Assembly (NCBI GenBank): GCA_017885175.1
Contig: JAFNGP010000102.1
Location: 3,462 to 9,706, forward strand
Reading direction: 5' to 3'
Length of the DNA stretch: 6,245 nt
Origin: a bacterium
Lineage (GTDB): Bacteria > Krumholzibacteriota > Krumholzibacteriia > Krumholzibacteriales > Krumholzibacteriaceae
How positions within the stretch are numbered: the first letter of the stretch is position 1; every line of letters begins with the position of its first letter. The position numbers and the translations under genes are program-made. This document shows positions 6,194-6,245 of this stretch, one piece after another. The notes below the pieces were generated by a model. The model worked only from the letters and a program-made list of their open reading frames with translations, was not told where the DNA came from and did no database searches.

Positions 6194-6245
6194 GGGGGCG
6201 AATGGATTCGACGGGGATGATAGAGGCCAGGGAAGCGTGCCGAGG
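6194..6245 (+). ncRNA. ssrA: Transfer-messenger RNA (tmRNA), 5' end only, truncated by the window
   Basis: The segment begins with GGGGGCG, the 5' strand of the tmRNA acceptor stem. It continues with the near-universal GGATTCGACGGGG (D-arm-like region, 6204-6216) and reaches GTGCCGAGG (6237-6245), the conserved block that follows helix 2 in bacterial tmRNAs. tmRNA with SmpB rescues ribosomes stalled on broken messages and tags the nascent peptide for proteolysis. Only about 52 of an expected 350 or so nucleotides are present, so the tag reading frame and the 3' TPsi-arm/CCA end are outside. It has a near-consensus promoter and is divergent from the trypsin-like gene. Confidence 0.93.

Overview
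This is a GC-rich bacterial segment with four protein genes and the 5' end of one RNA gene. Two of the proteins have clear lipoprotein-type or Sec-type N-termini, and a third begins with a membrane bundle, so most of the encoded proteins work in or across the cell envelope. Two lipoproteins, GC-rich third codon positions, a fused membrane/spermidine-synthase-like protein and an S9 peptidase with an extra C-terminal domain suggest a Gram-negative lineage. An uncultivated or poorly sampled phylum (for example of the Eisenbacteria/Krumholzibacteria type) is possible, but the taxonomic guess is weak. No phage, transposon, CRISPR or plasmid signature is visible.

Layout. Bases 1-2716 (minus strand) hold a secreted S9 (prolyl oligopeptidase family) serine peptidase. 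It is open at the left edge, so its C-terminus is missing. A strong ribosome binding site and a good sigma70-type promoter lie upstream. A 143-bp divergent intergenic region separates it from a plus-strand gene (2860-4386) for a membrane protein with a spermidine-synthase-like methyltransferase-fold domain. That gene has no Shine-Dalgarno sequence and may be read from a leaderless transcript. It converges, with a 48-bp gap, on a small minus-strand lipoprotein gene (4435-4764).

Upstream of the small gene, on the same strand, lies a lipoprotein with an intact trypsin-like catalytic triad (4863-5957). A 12-bp-stem intrinsic terminator sits between the two genes. The main unexpected observation is that almost the whole mature part of the small lipoprotein is a paralogue of the N-terminal, pre-protease domain of the trypsin-like lipoprotein. 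The pair is therefore a protease with a fused accessory domain next to a free, separately lipidated copy of that domain. The terminator lies so close to the small gene's start that its expression probably depends on read-through.

The right edge (6194-6245) is the first 52 nt of transfer-messenger RNA (ssrA), with a near-consensus sigma70 promoter. It is transcribed divergently from the trypsin-like gene across a 236-bp region that contains an imperfect GTCAA-N6-TTGAC dyad. No stretch over 300 bases lacks a gene.
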